DNA from: Kitasatospora cheerisanensis KCTC 2395
GTDB taxonomy: Bacteria > Actinomycetota > Actinomycetes > Streptomycetales > Streptomycetaceae
Assembly: GCF_000696185.1 (NCBI RefSeq)
Contig: NZ_KK853997.1
Location: 1,690,841-1,754,840, forward strand
DNA: 64,000 nt
Direction of reading: 5' to 3'
Shown in pieces: positions 1-8,034 of the stretch. The translations under genes were made by a program, and so were the position numbers. The notes beneath the pieces are model-generated. The model was given only the letters and a program-made list of their open reading frames with translations. It searched no databases and was not told where the DNA came from. Position 1 is the stretch's first letter. The number at the start of each line of letters is the position of its first letter.

Positions 1-1610
1 GCGTCGGCGGCGTGCAGGGCGGCGCGGGCCGGGTCGGGTTCGGCGCCGGAGTCGTCGATCCAGCCGGCTTCGACGGCGGCGGCGGTCTCCTGCTCGACCT
101 CGGTGAGCCGCTGGCGGAGGTGTTCGGCCTCGGAGCGGGCCTTCTGCGCGGCGGTCGCGGCGGCGGTGGCCTCGGCCTGGGCGGCGGAGCCGTCCTGCTG
201 CAACTCGCCTGCGCGCAGCTCTTCCTGGTCGGCGCGGGTCTCGGCGCTCAGCGCGGCGGATTCGAGGGCGCGGGCGAGCGCGCCGGCGGCCCGGTCGCGG
301 GCGGCGAGGGCGGGGGCGGCGTCGAGTTCGGCCTCCCGGATGGCGGCGGCGACGCGGCTGGCCCGGTCGGCGGCGGCGCGGTGCCTGAGCACCGCCTCGG
401 CGGCCTGCCAGGCGGCGAACTGGGCGCGGGCGTCGGCGAGTTCGCGGCGCAGTCGGGCGGCTTCGGTGGTCGCGGCGTCGAGTCCGAGGGTGGCGTGCCG
501 GTAGGTCAGTTCGGAGACGATCCGGGAGTGCCGGGTGCGGTCGGTCTCGGCGGCGGTGACGGCGCTCGCCGCGGCGGCGACCTCGACGGCGAGGTCGTGG
601 ACCCGGTCGCGTTCGACGGCGGAGCGGGCGGACAGCGACAACGCGAGCCTGCGGGTGCGGCGTTCGGCGGCGCGGTGGCCCTCGCGGACGGTCTCCCGGC
701 CGGCGGTGGCGTCGACGATGCGCTGCAGCAGGTCGACGGAGCCGGCGGTGAAGTCGCGTTCGGCGGTGAGTTCGGCGCGCCGGCCGAGCTTGGCGGCGAA
801 GCCGTGGACCAGGTCGGCGAGGCCGTCGGTGTCGCGGGTGTCGGTGACGGCGCGCAGCAGCAGGTCGGTGAAGTCGGCGTCGTTGCGGACCGCGAACAGG
901 CCGGCGGCCTCGCCCTCGTCGGCGTTCATCTCGCGCTGGTAGCGGAACAGTTCGGGGTCGAGGCCGAGCGCGCCGAGGTGCTCGTTCCAGCGGTCGTGGA
1001 TCTCCTCGAAGGTGACGTCGAGGTAGGGGTGGGCCTTGGCGGCCTCGGTGAGGGCGTCGCGGAAGCCCTTCATGGTGCGGCGGCGGCCGCGGGCCTTCTG
1101 GTCGCCGGTCAGGGCGGGCCGTTCGGCGACCGGCAGGCCGTCCAGGGTGAGGCCGGGGCCGGGGCGGAAGGAGTACCAGAGTTCGGCGAACTTCCGCGGG
1201 TCGGAGGAGACCTGGCGGCCGCGCCACTCGCTGACCTTGCCGACCACGATGAGTTCGCCGGTGACGGTGTGCTGCCATTCGAGGGCGACGTGGCCGCAGT
1301 CGTCGGCCAGCAGGAACTTGCGCAGCACGCCGGAGGACGCGCCGCCGAGGGTGTTGCGGTGGCCGGGCAGCATCACCGAGAAGATCAGCTTGAGCAGGAC
1401 GGACTTGCCGCCGCCGTTCTCCAGGAAGAGCACGCCGGCGGGCGCGGGGCGGCGCTGCGGGCCCTCGGGCTCCTCGCCGAACAGGCCGATCTGCTGGGGC
1501 TGCGGTTCGGGGACCGGCTCGCCGACGCCGCGCAGGTCGAGCACCGTGTCGGCGTAGCGGGCGCCCGCCGGTCCGATCGAGTACAGGCGGACCCGGTTCA
1601 GCTCGTACAT
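1..1610 (-). CDS. SMC/MukB-like coiled-coil ATPase (N-terminal part; runs off left edge)
   Basis: About 536 N-terminal residues are present. An SMC-like head opens the protein: residues 63-70 read LENGGGKS, a P-loop with an unusual GGGK core, followed by VLLKLIFS. A conserved-looking stretch FRYQREMNADEGEA follows near residue 215, and from about residue 290 the protein is a long Ala/Arg/Glu-rich helical region expected to form a coiled coil. The signature motif, Walker B and second coil would lie beyond base 1. The ATG at 1610 is preceded by AGGAG. It is the third gene of an operon with the MukE-like and kleisin-like genes (49-bp gap). Known: MukB/MksB/JetC proteins load on DNA and extrude loops. 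Inferred: this is the motor of such a complex. A chromosome-organising MksBEF role or a Wadjet-like plasmid-defence role cannot be separated without the sequence to the left. Confidence 0.72.
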   Translation of the reverse strand, partial: MYELNRVRLYSIGPAGARYADTVLDLRGVGEPVPEPQPQQIGLFGEEPEGPQRRPAPAGVLFLENGGGKSVLLKLIFSVMLPGHRNTLGGASSGVLRKFLLADDCGHVALEWQHTVTGELIVVGKVSEWRGRQVSSDPRKFAELWYSFRPGPGLTLDGLPVAERPALTGDQKARGRRRTMKGFRDALTEAAKAHPYLDVTFEEIHDRWNEHLGALGLDPELFRYQREMNADEGEAAGLFAVRNDADFTDLLLRAVTDTRDTDGLADLVHGFAAKLGRRAELTAERDFTAGSVDLLQRIVDATAGRETVREGHRAAERRTRRLALSLSARSAVERDRVHDLAVEVAAAASAVTAAETDRTRHSRIVSELTYRHATLGLDAATTEAARLRRELADARAQFAAWQAAEAVLRHRAAADRASRVAAAIREAELDAAPALAARDRAAGALARALESAALSAETRADQEELRAGELQQDGSAAQAEATAAATAAQKARSEAEHLRQRLTEVEQETAAAVEAGWIDDSGAEPDPARAALHAAD

Positions 1611-1659
1611 GTGCGGTGGTTCTCCTGGAGCGGTCAGTTCAGAACGTGGTGACGGGGGG

Positions 1660-2538
1660 TCAGAGCGAGTGGAACGGGAGTCCGGCGTCGGCGACGAGTT
1701 CCTCGCTGTCGTCGGGCGGCAGCAGGGTGGCGGTGCCGTCGCTGACCGGGACGACGCCGAGGTCCAGCAGTTCGCCCATGGCGGCACTGCCGGCCAGGTC
1801 GCGGACCTGCAACTGGTAGCGGGCGGTGGTGCGGTAGGTGCCGCCGGCGTCGTCGGAGGTCTTCTGCAGGAAGCCGGAGTCCAGCAGGAAGGACACCGCC
1901 TTGGAGACGATGCCGGTGGTGGAGCCGGACAGCCGGCGGGCGTCCTTGGTGGCGCCGGTCGCGGAGCGGCGCGCCCACACCCGCCAGGCGGCCTCCAGGC
2001 CGGGGGCGGCGCTGGCCGGGTCGGTGTTGCTGCCCTCGGCGGCGGCGCGCTCCTCCAGGCGGCGGCAGGCCTGCCGGACGAAGGCGTCCACGCCGTTGAC
2101 GGTGACCCGGCCGAGGTAGCCGTCGTCGGCGAGGTCCTCGGGGCGGGGGAAGGCGAGTGCGGCGACCGCGAGGTGGGCCAGGCCGTGCAGGAAGCGGTCG
2201 GTGGACTCGGAGGCGGCGCGGCGCGAGTAGTCGCCCATCCGGACGGCGAACACCGAGTCCTCGGCGGCGGCGACCGCCATGCCGGCGCGGGCCGAGACCT
2301 CCAGCACCACCAGGCCCATGCCGGTGGCGACGGCGTCGGCCAGCCGTCCGAACGGCGGGTCGTCGCGGTAGCGGCGGACCAGTTCGGCGTACTCGGCGTC
2401 ACGGGACGGCAGCAGCTTGGCCTGCAGGCCGAAGGAGACCAGGCGGGCGGCCTCGGCGACGTCGGCCGGGCTGATCGGCGCGTGCGCGGCGGCCGGTTCG
2501 GCGTCCTGCGGCGCCCACGCCTCGGTGCTGGTGGTCAT
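1660..2538 (-). CDS. MukE/MksE/JetB-like subunit of condensin-like complex
   Basis: A soluble 292-aa protein without signal peptide or membrane segment. It is mostly helical; residues about 215-265 (TGIVSKAVSFLLDSGFLQ and following) look like a winged helix with a wing ending in YRTTARYQLQVRDL. The size and place between a kleisin-like and an SMC-like gene match MukE/MksE/JetB (DUF4194-type) subunits, which bind the kleisin as a dimer and stabilise the loader. The ATG at 2538 has AAGGAG about 9 bases upstream. The assignment rests on operon architecture and fold impression, not on a diagnostic motif. Confidence 0.6.
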   Translation of the reverse strand: MTTSTEAWAPQDAEPAAAHAPISPADVAEAARLVSFGLQAKLLPSRDAEYAELVRRYRDDPPFGRLADAVATGMGLVVLEVSARAGMAVAAAEDSVFAVRMGDYSRRAASESTDRFLHGLAHLAVAALAFPRPEDLADDGYLGRVTVNGVDAFVRQACRRLEERAAAEGSNTDPASAAPGLEAAWRVWARRSATGATKDARRLSGSTTGIVSKAVSFLLDSGFLQKTSDDAGGTYRTTARYQLQVRDLAGSAAMGELLDLGVVPVSDGTATLLPPDDSEELVADAGLPFHSL

Positions 2539-2671
2539 GCGGGTGCTCCTTCGGTGCGGGCGGTGCAGGTGCTGCCAGTGCTGCGGGCGGTGCGGGTGCC
2601 ACGGGCGGTGAGGGCGGCGCGCGTGCCGCGGGCGGCGGGGCGGGCCGACGGGCCGTCAGGTGCGGGGCCGG

Positions 2672-4192
2672 TCACACCGCGTCCTTGCGGTCGGCGGCCA
2701 TGCCGGCGGCGTCCAGCAGGGCGCTGCCGACGATCAGGTCCGCGCCGCCGAAGCCCGGGTCGTCCAGGCGGGTGCCGTCGTCGACGGCGAACAGCAGGCG
2801 TTCCTCGCCCTGCCGGTAGGCGGTGCCGACCGGCGGGCTGGCGGCGTGCACGGCCAGCAGGGCGACCAGGTAGGCGAGTTCCTCGCCGTCCTCGTCGAGG
2901 TCGGTGCCGCGGGCGCGGGCGTCGGCGAGCAGGCCGGACAGGCGGCGGGGCGCGTCGGCGGGCAGGTCCAGCAGGTCGAGGGCGGCTTCCAGTTGGGCTT
3001 CGGAGAACCGGCTGTCGTCGGGGGTGGCGACCAGGTCGGGTTCGGGGAGTTCGGCGCCGAGGTGCTCGCGTTCGACGGGCGGGGTGAGCAGCAGGTCGAC
3101 CAGGTCGCTGACTCGGACCGAGACGGGGGTGCGCAGTCCGGTGCCGCGGGCGAAGAACGCGTCGGTGGGCCGGGTGGCGTCCGCGAGCGGGAGGGTGAGG
3201 ACCGGTGCGAGGAGTTGACCGTACAGGTCGATGCCGGTGCGGGCGGTGGGTGCGGAGAACGCCTGCCGGTCCTGTTCGGCGCGGAACAGCGGGCCGGCTT
3301 CCAGCAGTCGGGTCTGCAGCTGGGTGTGGCGGCGGATGCAGTCCTTGACGATGTCGACGAGTTCGGCGGCGCGCCGCTTGTGCTCGGCGTCGACGCTCTC
3401 GTCGCGGGCCTTGCGGATGTTCGTGAGGATGGCGTTCTCGTGCCGGTACCGGTCGGCGATGTGGTCGAGCGCCTCGTCGATCAGGTCGGGGACGGTCTCC
3501 ATCCAGTCGACCGCGCGGACGTTGCGGCGGGTCGCCTCCAGGGCGCGGCGCAGCGTCTCCGCGTACTGGACGGTGCGGTAGCGGGCCTGTTCGGCGGCGA
3601 GTTGGGCGTCGGCGAGGCGGCCGCGGCGGATCAGCACCTCCAGCTTGACCTCGGCGGCGATCTGAGCGCTCGTCACATCGGTGTCCAGCGCGCCGACCAG
3701 GACGTTGACCGCCTCGTCGGTGGTGCGCAGGTACACCCCGCCGTCCTGGCCGGGGACTTCCTCGATCAGTTTGAAGTCGTAGTCGCGGCGGGTGTATTCG
3801 CCGTCCGGGCCGAAGGTGCCGTAGACGGCGCGGAAGCCGCGGTCCACGCTGCCGACGTTGATCAGCGACTCCAGCACCCAGCGGGCCACCCGCTCGTGCT
3901 CGGTGGCGGCCCGCCCGGGGTTCTGGGCGGCGATCCGGGGCTGCAGCCGGCTCAGCACTATGTCGCGGTCGGCCCCGGTGTCGAAGTCCATGTTCAGGGT
4001 GACCAGGTCGATGGCGGCGAGGCCGATCTCGGCCATCGTGTAGGAGGCGTACTCGCCGGCCAGGTTGACCTTGCGGCTGTCCAGGTCGTGCAGCGGCGCG
4101 GTGCACGCCAGCGCCTTGAGCCGACGGGCGAGTCCCTCGTCGGCGGCCGGTCCGGGGGCGGGCCTGGTGGGCTGGTCTGCGATGGCGGTCAC
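2672..4192 (-). CDS. Kleisin-like (MukF/MksF/JetA-type) first gene of condensin-like operon
   Basis: A 506-aa cytosolic protein. The N-terminal ~150 residues look like winged-helix folds (ASYTMAEIGLAAIDLV and VYLRTTDEAVNVLVGAL). Residues ~165-290 are strongly helical with heptad character (QLAAEQARYRTVQYAETL, IADRYRHENAILTNIRK). The C-terminal half is acidic and helical. This layout and first position in the operon fit MukF/JetA-type kleisins, which bridge the two SMC heads. I chose GTG 4192: it gives MTAIADQP, and a TANNNT element ends 8 bases before it, which suggests a leaderless transcript. An in-frame start at 4324 would extend through the promoter palindrome and is less likely. The gap to the MukE-like gene is 133 bp. 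Confidence 0.6.
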   Translation of the reverse strand: MTAIADQPTRPAPGPAADEGLARRLKALACTAPLHDLDSRKVNLAGEYASYTMAEIGLAAIDLVTLNMDFDTGADRDIVLSRLQPRIAAQNPGRAATEHERVARWVLESLINVGSVDRGFRAVYGTFGPDGEYTRRDYDFKLIEEVPGQDGGVYLRTTDEAVNVLVGALDTDVTSAQIAAEVKLEVLIRRGRLADAQLAAEQARYRTVQYAETLRRALEATRRNVRAVDWMETVPDLIDEALDHIADRYRHENAILTNIRKARDESVDAEHKRRAAELVDIVKDCIRRHTQLQTRLLEAGPLFRAEQDRQAFSAPTARTGIDLYGQLLAPVLTLPLADATRPTDAFFARGTGLRTPVSVRVSDLVDLLLTPPVEREHLGAELPEPDLVATPDDSRFSEAQLEAALDLLDLPADAPRRLSGLLADARARGTDLDEDGEELAYLVALLAVHAASPPVGTAYRQGEERLLFAVDDGTRLDDPGFGGADLIVGSALLDAAGMAADRKDAV

Positions 4193-4206
4193 GGGGGACA
4201 AGATTA
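4193..4206 (-). promoter_or_regulatory. -10 element for leaderless kleisin-like mRNA
   Basis: On the minus strand TAATCT (4206-4201) ends eight bases before the GTG at 4192, which puts the predicted transcription start at or next to the start codon. No Shine-Dalgarno sequence lies between them. A -35 box is not obvious. Leaderless transcripts are common in actinomycetes. Confidence 0.45.
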
Positions 4207-4262
4207 GGGCTTTCCGCGGACAGGTCCGAAACGTCCCCTTTGGGACAGCCTGTTCCAGCGTG

Positions 4263-4291
4263 TTGAACGCGTTCAAATTCAGGTCTAGAGT
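4263..4291 (+). promoter_or_regulatory. HrdB-like promoter overlapping a 14-bp palindrome
   Basis: TTGAAC (4263-4268) and TAGAGT (4286-4291) are separated by exactly 17 bp, close to the actinomycete housekeeping consensus. The -35 box is the left half of the perfect palindrome TTGAACGCGTTCAA (4263-4276), a natural operator. Transcription would start near 4298, about 50 bases before the membrane-protein gene at 4348. The promoter sits between this gene and the divergent condensin-like operon. Confidence 0.7.
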
Positions 4292-4347
4292 CCTTCTCGC
4301 GACACCGCGTGCCGTCTCCGGCACCCGCGCATGGAGGGGGAGTCCCC

Positions 4348-4947
4348 ATGTCCGACATCGCCACCGCCCCGACCGGTTCCACCACCGCCGGCCCCGGCCC
4401 CGTATCCACCGCCGACACCGCGCTCGTCCGACGCCGGATCAGGCGCTGGCTGTGGCTGTTCATCGTCTGTCTCGCGCTCAGCGGGCTGACCGCGTTCCCC
4501 TTGCAGACCGAGACCGCCCTGCTGGTCCGGGCGATGAACCGGAGCGGCCTCGGCGACGCCCTCCCCGCGCTCGACGCCTGGGTGAGCCGGGTCGGCGACG
4601 GCGTCGCCGACGGCTACGGCCGCCACCCGTTCCTCGCCTACGGCACCGACTGGCTGGCCTTCGCGCACCTGGTCATCGCGGTCGCGTTCTGGGGCCCGCT
4701 GCGCGACCCGGTCCGCAACGTGTGGGTGATCCGCTGGGCGATGATCGCCTGCGGCGGCGTCATCCCGCTGGCGCTGATCTGCGGCCCGCTGCGCGGCATC
4801 CCGCTGTTCTGGCAATTCGTCGACATGTCGTTCGGCGTCTTCGGCGTCGTTCCGCTGCTGATCGTGCACCGGCTGATCCGCGCCCTGGAGTGGGACCAGG
4901 CCGTCCGCACCCACCACGACTTCGCCCGGGTCGTCCCCAGCCCCTGA
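4348..4947 (+). CDS. Conserved hypothetical four-helix membrane protein
   Basis: A 199-aa protein with a ~25-residue Ala/Thr/Pro-rich cytosolic start, an Arg-rich patch (RRRIRRW), then about four hydrophobic segments near residues 34-52, 101-117, 130-148 and 156-175, ending in a short charged tail. I recognise no catalytic motif or family. ATG 4348 is preferred over 4309 because GGAGGGGGAG lies just upstream. It is transcribed divergently from the condensin-like operon and followed by a hairpin at 5007, so it is probably monocistronic. Function unknown. Confidence 0.75.
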   Translation: MSDIATAPTGSTTAGPGPVSTADTALVRRRIRRWLWLFIVCLALSGLTAFPLQTETALLVRAMNRSGLGDALPALDAWVSRVGDGVADGYGRHPFLAYGTDWLAFAHLVIAVAFWGPLRDPVRNVWVIRWAMIACGGVIPLALICGPLRGIPLFWQFVDMSFGVFGVVPLLIVHRLIRALEWDQAVRTHHDFARVVPSP

Positions 4948-5006
4948 GCCTCCGCCAGGTCACCGGCGGCGACCCCGACCGCCGGCGGCCCCGCGCCGTT
5001 CCGGCC

Positions 5007-5024
5007 GCGGCGGCGCTCCGCCGC
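5007..5024 (+). terminator. GC hairpin after membrane-protein gene
   Basis: A perfect 7-bp stem GCGGCGG / CCGCCGC with loop CGCT, 60 bp after the stop at 4947. There is no U tract, as is usual for actinomycete terminators. The rest of 4948-5197 shows no gene. Confidence 0.4.
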
Positions 5025-5197
5025 CCGCCTTCGTGTACCGGTCAAATCCCTTGCCCCCCTTGGCGATCCGGGGTGAGCCTGCTCGTTCCTGCTCCGTCCC
5101 AACCCGGTTCGCGCAAAACCCTTCCCCTTCCTGCCCGACTCTGACAAAGTCGTCCGCTATCCGGTACAGGACGACCGGAACGGGGGGTTGGGACATC

Positions 5198-5323
5198 ATG
5201 CTCGGCGCTGTCCTGCGCCGGCTGCGCGGCCGCCCGCCGCTGGCCGCCGCGGTGCTCTTCACGATGCCGCCAGGCGCCGGCCGCCCCACTGCCGCCCGGC
5301 TCCGGTTCGTGGAGGAGACATGA
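5198..5323 (+). CDS. Possible 41-aa leader/coupling ORF before FtsX-type permease
   Basis: ATG 5198 is preceded by a G-rich stretch (CGGGGGGTTGGG). The frame stays open for 41 codons and its TGA (5321-5323) overlaps the ATG (5320) of the permease as ATGA. The product is basic at the N-terminus (MLGAVLRRLRGRP), then hydrophobic, then Arg/Pro-rich. It may be a real small peptide or only a translational coupling device. No homologue is recognised. Confidence 0.35.
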   Translation: MLGAVLRRLRGRPPLAAAVLFTMPPGAGRPTAARLRFVEET

Positions 5324-8034
5324 GCACCCCGGCCCCCTGGGTCCGCACCCGACTGCGCACCGCTCCGCTGGCCGCCCTGCTCACCGCGGTCCTCGCGCTG
5401 ACCGTGGTGTTCCTGGCCGCCGCCCTGCCCCGCGCCCAGGACCGCAGCGCGGACCGCGCCCTGCGCAGCTACCTGAGCTCCCAGGGCCAGCTGGCCACCG
5501 GCGTGCGGGCCTACGCCTCCGACCCGGTGGCCGGCGACCCGGCGAAGGCCCTGGACGACACGGCGGCCCTGCTCGCCGACGCCGCGGGCACGGTCCTCCC
5601 GCTCGCCCCGGGCGGACCGGTCTACGGCAGCCGGGCCGTCAAGACCCGCTTCCTGAGCAACCCGTGGCTGTCCCGCCCGGAGGGCGTCTCCCCCGAGTTC
5701 GCGCTCAGCTACCTGCACGGCCTCCCCGAGCACGCCCGGCTGACGGCCGGTCAGTGGCCCGGCGCCTCGGCCGACGGGGAGCCGATCCCGGTCGCGCTGT
5801 CGGCGGACGCCGCCGCCGCCGTCAAGGCGGACGTCGGCTCGGTGGTCGACGCCACCGGCGGGGCGCCGCACCCGCAGCTCCGGGTGGTCGGCCTGTACAC
5901 CGTCGACGACCGGTCGGCCCAGCTCTGGGCGGACCAGGTGTGCGCGGTCAAGGTGTGCCGGGCGATGACCGACCCCGGGCCCGGGGAGATCCCGAAGCTG
6001 TACTGGTACGCCACCGCACTGGCCGGCCCGGAGAGCATCTCCCGACTGGCCGCCTGGGGCGGCAGCCAGGAGGACTTCTGGCGGGTGCCCGTCCAGGTCG
6101 ACGCCCTGCGGGCCGACCGGCTCCGGCAGACCTCCTTCGACCTGGCCACGGTCACCGACGGGCCGGTCTCGGTCCGGGTGATCGCGGGCAGCGGACGGCC
6201 CCGGATGACGATCGTCTCGGACCTGCGGCGGCTGATCGACGGCGCCCGGCAGCGGCAGAGCGCCATCGACTCTGTCACCGCGATCGGCCCCGCCGGGGCC
6301 GCCGGCGTCGGCGCCGTGGTGCTCTGCCTCGCCGCCGCGCTCACCGCCGAGCGGCGCACCACCGAACTGCGGCTGCTCCGCGCGCGCGGCGGCTCGATCG
6401 GCGGCAGCGGCGGAATCGTCCGACTGCTGCTCGGCGAGGGCGCGTTGACGGTGCTTCCGGCCGCCGCGCTCGGCGCGCTGCTCGCCTTCACCCTGCTGCC
6501 GACGCCGCGCTGGCAGCCCGCTGCCCTCGCCGCCGGCTCGGTCACCCTGCTCGCGCTGCTGGCCTTCCCGCTCCGGGCCGCGCTGCTGCTGCGCGACCGG
6601 GCCGGCCGGGGCTGGTACGGCCGCCGGCGCGTGATGGCCGAACTCGCCGTGCTGGCGGCCACGGTGGCCGCTGCCACCCAGGTGCTGCGGCGCGGCGTCG
6701 CCCCGCAGGGCGAGGGCGTCGACCCGCTGCTGGTCACCGCTCCGCTGCTGCTCGCCCTCACCGGCGCGCTGCTGCTGGCCCGCCTCCAGCCGTTCCTGAT
6801 CGGGCTGTCGGCGCGCTGGGCCGGCGCCGCCCCGGAGCGATCGGCTTCCTCGGCCTGGCCCGCGCCGCCCGCGGCAGCGGCCGCGCTCCCGCCCTCGGTG
6901 CTGCCGCTGCTCGCCCTGGTCCTCGCCGTCGCCTGCGGCGCGATCGGCGCCGCCGTGCTCAGTTCGGTGAAGGCCGACCGGGGCGACGTCGCCCGCTACC
7001 TCATCGGCGGCGACGCCATGGTCCGCGCGAAGGCCCACGGCGCGCTGCCGGACGCCTTCGTCACCGCCGCCGAGAAGCTGCCCGGCGTGGACGTCTCGCT
7101 GCCGGTGTGGATCGACGACGACGTCAGCATGCCGCTCCCCAACGGCAGTTCGGTCCTGGTCAACGTGGTGCTGGTCGACCCCGTCAGGTACGCGAAGGTC
7201 GCCGAGGTCGCCGGACGCGGCCGGTTCGACCCGGCGCTGCTCACCGCCCGGCCGGGCGAGCCGCTACCCGCCCTGGTCACCAGCGACCTGCCGAACGGCG
7301 AGTTCACCCTCCGGCTGTCCACCGGCGAGGGGATCCCGATCCGGACCGTCGGCACCGCCGACGGCACCCCCGCCCGCAGCGAGACGGCGGGCATCACCGT
7401 GCTGCTCCCGGCCGGACCCGCCTCCGCACTGATGCCCCGGCTCGGCCGCCCGGTCGAGTGGCTCGCCACCGGCAACCTGGACGACGCCCAAGTGCACGCG
7501 CTCGCCCAGCAGTTCCTCGGACCGGCGGCCACCGACTCCGCCGCCGGCCACCTCGCGAAGACCCGCACCGGCGTGGTCGCGGTGCTCGGCAGCGACCCGC
7601 TGCAGACCGCCGCCGAGCGGATGTTCTGGGTCTCCGTCGGCATCACCGCGCTGTTCGCGGTGCTGTCCGTGCTGCTGACGCTCCTTCGGGCCGGGCCCGA
7701 GCGCGCCGCCACGCTGGCCCGGCTGCGCACCATGGGCCTGCGGCCCCGGCAGGGCCTGGCGCTGATCCTCGCCGAGGCGCTCCCCCAGGCGCTGGTGGCC
7801 GCGCTCGGCGGCGCACTGGCCGCGGCCGGCTGCGTGCTGCTGATCGGCCCGGCCGTCGACGTCGCGCCCCTGGTCGGCGCGGCGGACCGGGTCGGCCTGC
7901 GGCTCATCGCCCTGCCGATCGTCCAACAGGCTCTCGGGCTGGCCGTGTTGGCGGCCCTCGCGGTGGTGGCCGAGGCCGCCGTCAGCGCCCGTCGGCAGAT
8001 CACCACCGAACTGCGAGCAGGAGACACCCGATGA
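5320..8034 (+). CDS. FtsX-type ABC transporter permease (large, MacB-like)
   Basis: A 904-aa integral membrane protein. One N-terminal helix (residues ~15-36) is followed by a ~280-residue extracytoplasmic region, a block of several helices (~320-530), a second extracytoplasmic region and three C-terminal helices (from FWVSVGITALFAVLSVLLTL). This is the duplicated FtsX/MacB layout. The start has GGAGGAG and overlaps the upstream small ORF; the stop overlaps the ATPase start (ATGA), so the pair is translationally coupled. Such systems usually move lipids, peptides or drugs or transmit force; the substrate is unknown. Around 6835-6895 the frame reads a low-complexity Ser/Ala/Pro stretch, while the +1 frame reads FLGLARAARGSGRAPAL, the expected family segment. 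Two compensating indels are therefore likely. Confidence 0.88.
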   Translation: MSTPAPWVRTRLRTAPLAALLTAVLALTVVFLAAALPRAQDRSADRALRSYLSSQGQLATGVRAYASDPVAGDPAKALDDTAALLADAAGTVLPLAPGGPVYGSRAVKTRFLSNPWLSRPEGVSPEFALSYLHGLPEHARLTAGQWPGASADGEPIPVALSADAAAAVKADVGSVVDATGGAPHPQLRVVGLYTVDDRSAQLWADQVCAVKVCRAMTDPGPGEIPKLYWYATALAGPESISRLAAWGGSQEDFWRVPVQVDALRADRLRQTSFDLATVTDGPVSVRVIAGSGRPRMTIVSDLRRLIDGARQRQSAIDSVTAIGPAGAAGVGAVVLCLAAALTAERRTTELRLLRARGGSIGGSGGIVRLLLGEGALTVLPAAALGALLAFTLLPTPRWQPAALAAGSVTLLALLAFPLRAALLLRDRAGRGWYGRRRVMAELAVLAATVAAATQVLRRGVAPQGEGVDPLLVTAPLLLALTGALLLARLQPFLIGLSARWAGAAPERSASSAWPAPPAAAAALPPSVLPLLALVLAVACGAIGAAVLSSVKADRGDVARYLIGGDAMVRAKAHGALPDAFVTAAEKLPGVDVSLPVWIDDDVSMPLPNGSSVLVNVVLVDPVRYAKVAEVAGRGRFDPALLTARPGEPLPALVTSDLPNGEFTLRLSTGEGIPIRTVGTADGTPARSETAGITVLLPAGPASALMPRLGRPVEWLATGNLDDAQVHALAQQFLGPAATDSAAGHLAKTRTGVVAVLGSDPLQTAAERMFWVSVGITALFAVLSVLLTLLRAGPERAATLARLRTMGLRPRQGLALILAEALPQALVAALGGALAAAGCVLLIGPAVDVAPLVGAADRVGLRLIALPIVQQALGLAVLAALAVVAEAAVSARRQITTELRAGDTR

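Noticed and set aside
12..1652. Long plus-strand open frame opposite the SMC-like gene
   Set aside because: It is a Gly-rich antisense shadow produced by third-position GC bias. The minus strand has the P-loop, ribosome site and operon logic.
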